Notes under the pieces: model-generated | Databases searched by the model: none | Told to the model about the DNA's origin: nothing | What the model saw: only the letters and a program-made list of their open reading frames with translations | Virus record (IMG/VR): IMGVR_UViG_3300033149_007449 | Location: 1-45,953 of that record | Reading direction: 5' to 3' (one strand) | Length of the DNA: 45,953 nt | From: a virus | In this document: positions 45,799 to 45,953 of the stretch, piece by piece | Numbering within the stretch: the first letter of the stretch is position 1 | Layout of the letters: each line of letters opens with the position of its first letter | Program-made: the position numbers and the translations under genes

Positions 45799-45953
45799 AC
45801 CTAAACCACGAATGACTGGTAGAGATTGGATGTTTTATCAATCATATTGGGATTATCTAAAACATTGTCTTGAAATTATCAGATATGAATATAAAATTAA
45901 GAGAACTCTCACAGGAGATATTTCTCTTAAAGTAGAATTTTATCGAGAAGGAA
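45770..45953 (+). CDS. rusA: RusA-like Holliday junction resolvase, 5' part (continues at 115-281)
   Basis: Start and first 61 codons of the resolvase described at 1-281. The ATG at 45770 gives MKIVIQGNPRPKPRMTGR, the standard RusA opening. The frame runs off the window end and continues in the same frame at base 115. Confidence 0.88.
   Translation, partial: MKIVIQGNPRPKPRMTGRDWMFYQSYWDYLKHCLEIIRYEYKIKRTLTGDISLKVEFYREG
45840..45953. repeat. Terminal direct repeat, right copy
   Basis: Identical to 1-114; see the left copy. Confidence 0.95.

Overview
This window is the essentially complete genome of a tailed, short-tailed (podovirus-like) bacteriophage. The first 114 bases (1-114) are repeated exactly at the end (45840-45953), and a RusA resolvase gene reads without interruption across that junction, so the molecule is circular or circularly permuted with a unit length of about 45,839 bp. 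Base composition is AT-rich (about one third G+C by eye), TGA, TAA and TAG all act as stops, and no tRNA, rRNA, CRISPR, IS element or integrase was seen. Three near-identical TTGACA-17-TATAAT promoters point to a bacterial host with an ordinary sigma-70. Shine-Dalgarno sequences are almost absent. The host lineage cannot be named from the sequence.

Layout. The genome has two divergent arms. The plus-strand arm starts at promoters near 43981 and 45327, crosses the junction and ends at a bidirectional terminator at 17091-17118. It carries an NDT-like protein, RusA, a replication initiator, a LexA-type DNA-binding protein, a ParB-like protein, a Cas4/RecB-like nuclease, an amidoligase overlapping a class II glutamine amidotransferase, a stand-alone sigma region 4 protein, then a 7-deazaguanine DNA-modification block: queD, queE, queC, [aminotransferase, two methyltransferases, two glycosyltransferases, a sugar dehydrogenase-like protein], folE, a YkgJ-family protein, queF and dpdA. 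The minus-strand arm starts upstream of terS (42932) and runs down to 17129: terS, terL, portal, scaffold, decoration protein, major capsid, many small beta-rich virion proteins and fibres, a gp10-like beta-propeller tail protein, a glycine-rich adhesin, internal virion proteins (one with an ADP-ribosyltransferase-like domain), XhlA-like protein, lysin and holin. No tail-tube, sheath or tape-measure gene and no DNA polymerase or replicative helicase was recognised, so the phage probably borrows the host replisome.

Between the arms lies a gene-free stretch of about 1.15 kb (42933-44078) packed with GAGA/TCTC hairpins, a TTAAACC-GGTTTAA palindrome, AT-rich direct repeats and the divergent promoters; it is the likely control region and origin.

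How it works together (inference): FolE, QueD, QueE and QueC make preQ0 from GTP, QueF can reduce it to preQ1, and DpdA would exchange the base into DNA, protecting phage DNA from host nucleases. The sugar-modifying genes embedded between queC and folE raise the possibility that the modified base is further decorated. Two features looked new to me: a recurrent AAAGGTCGA element about 36-38 nt ahead of many start codons, and a compact three-way-junction RNA at 12444-12532.
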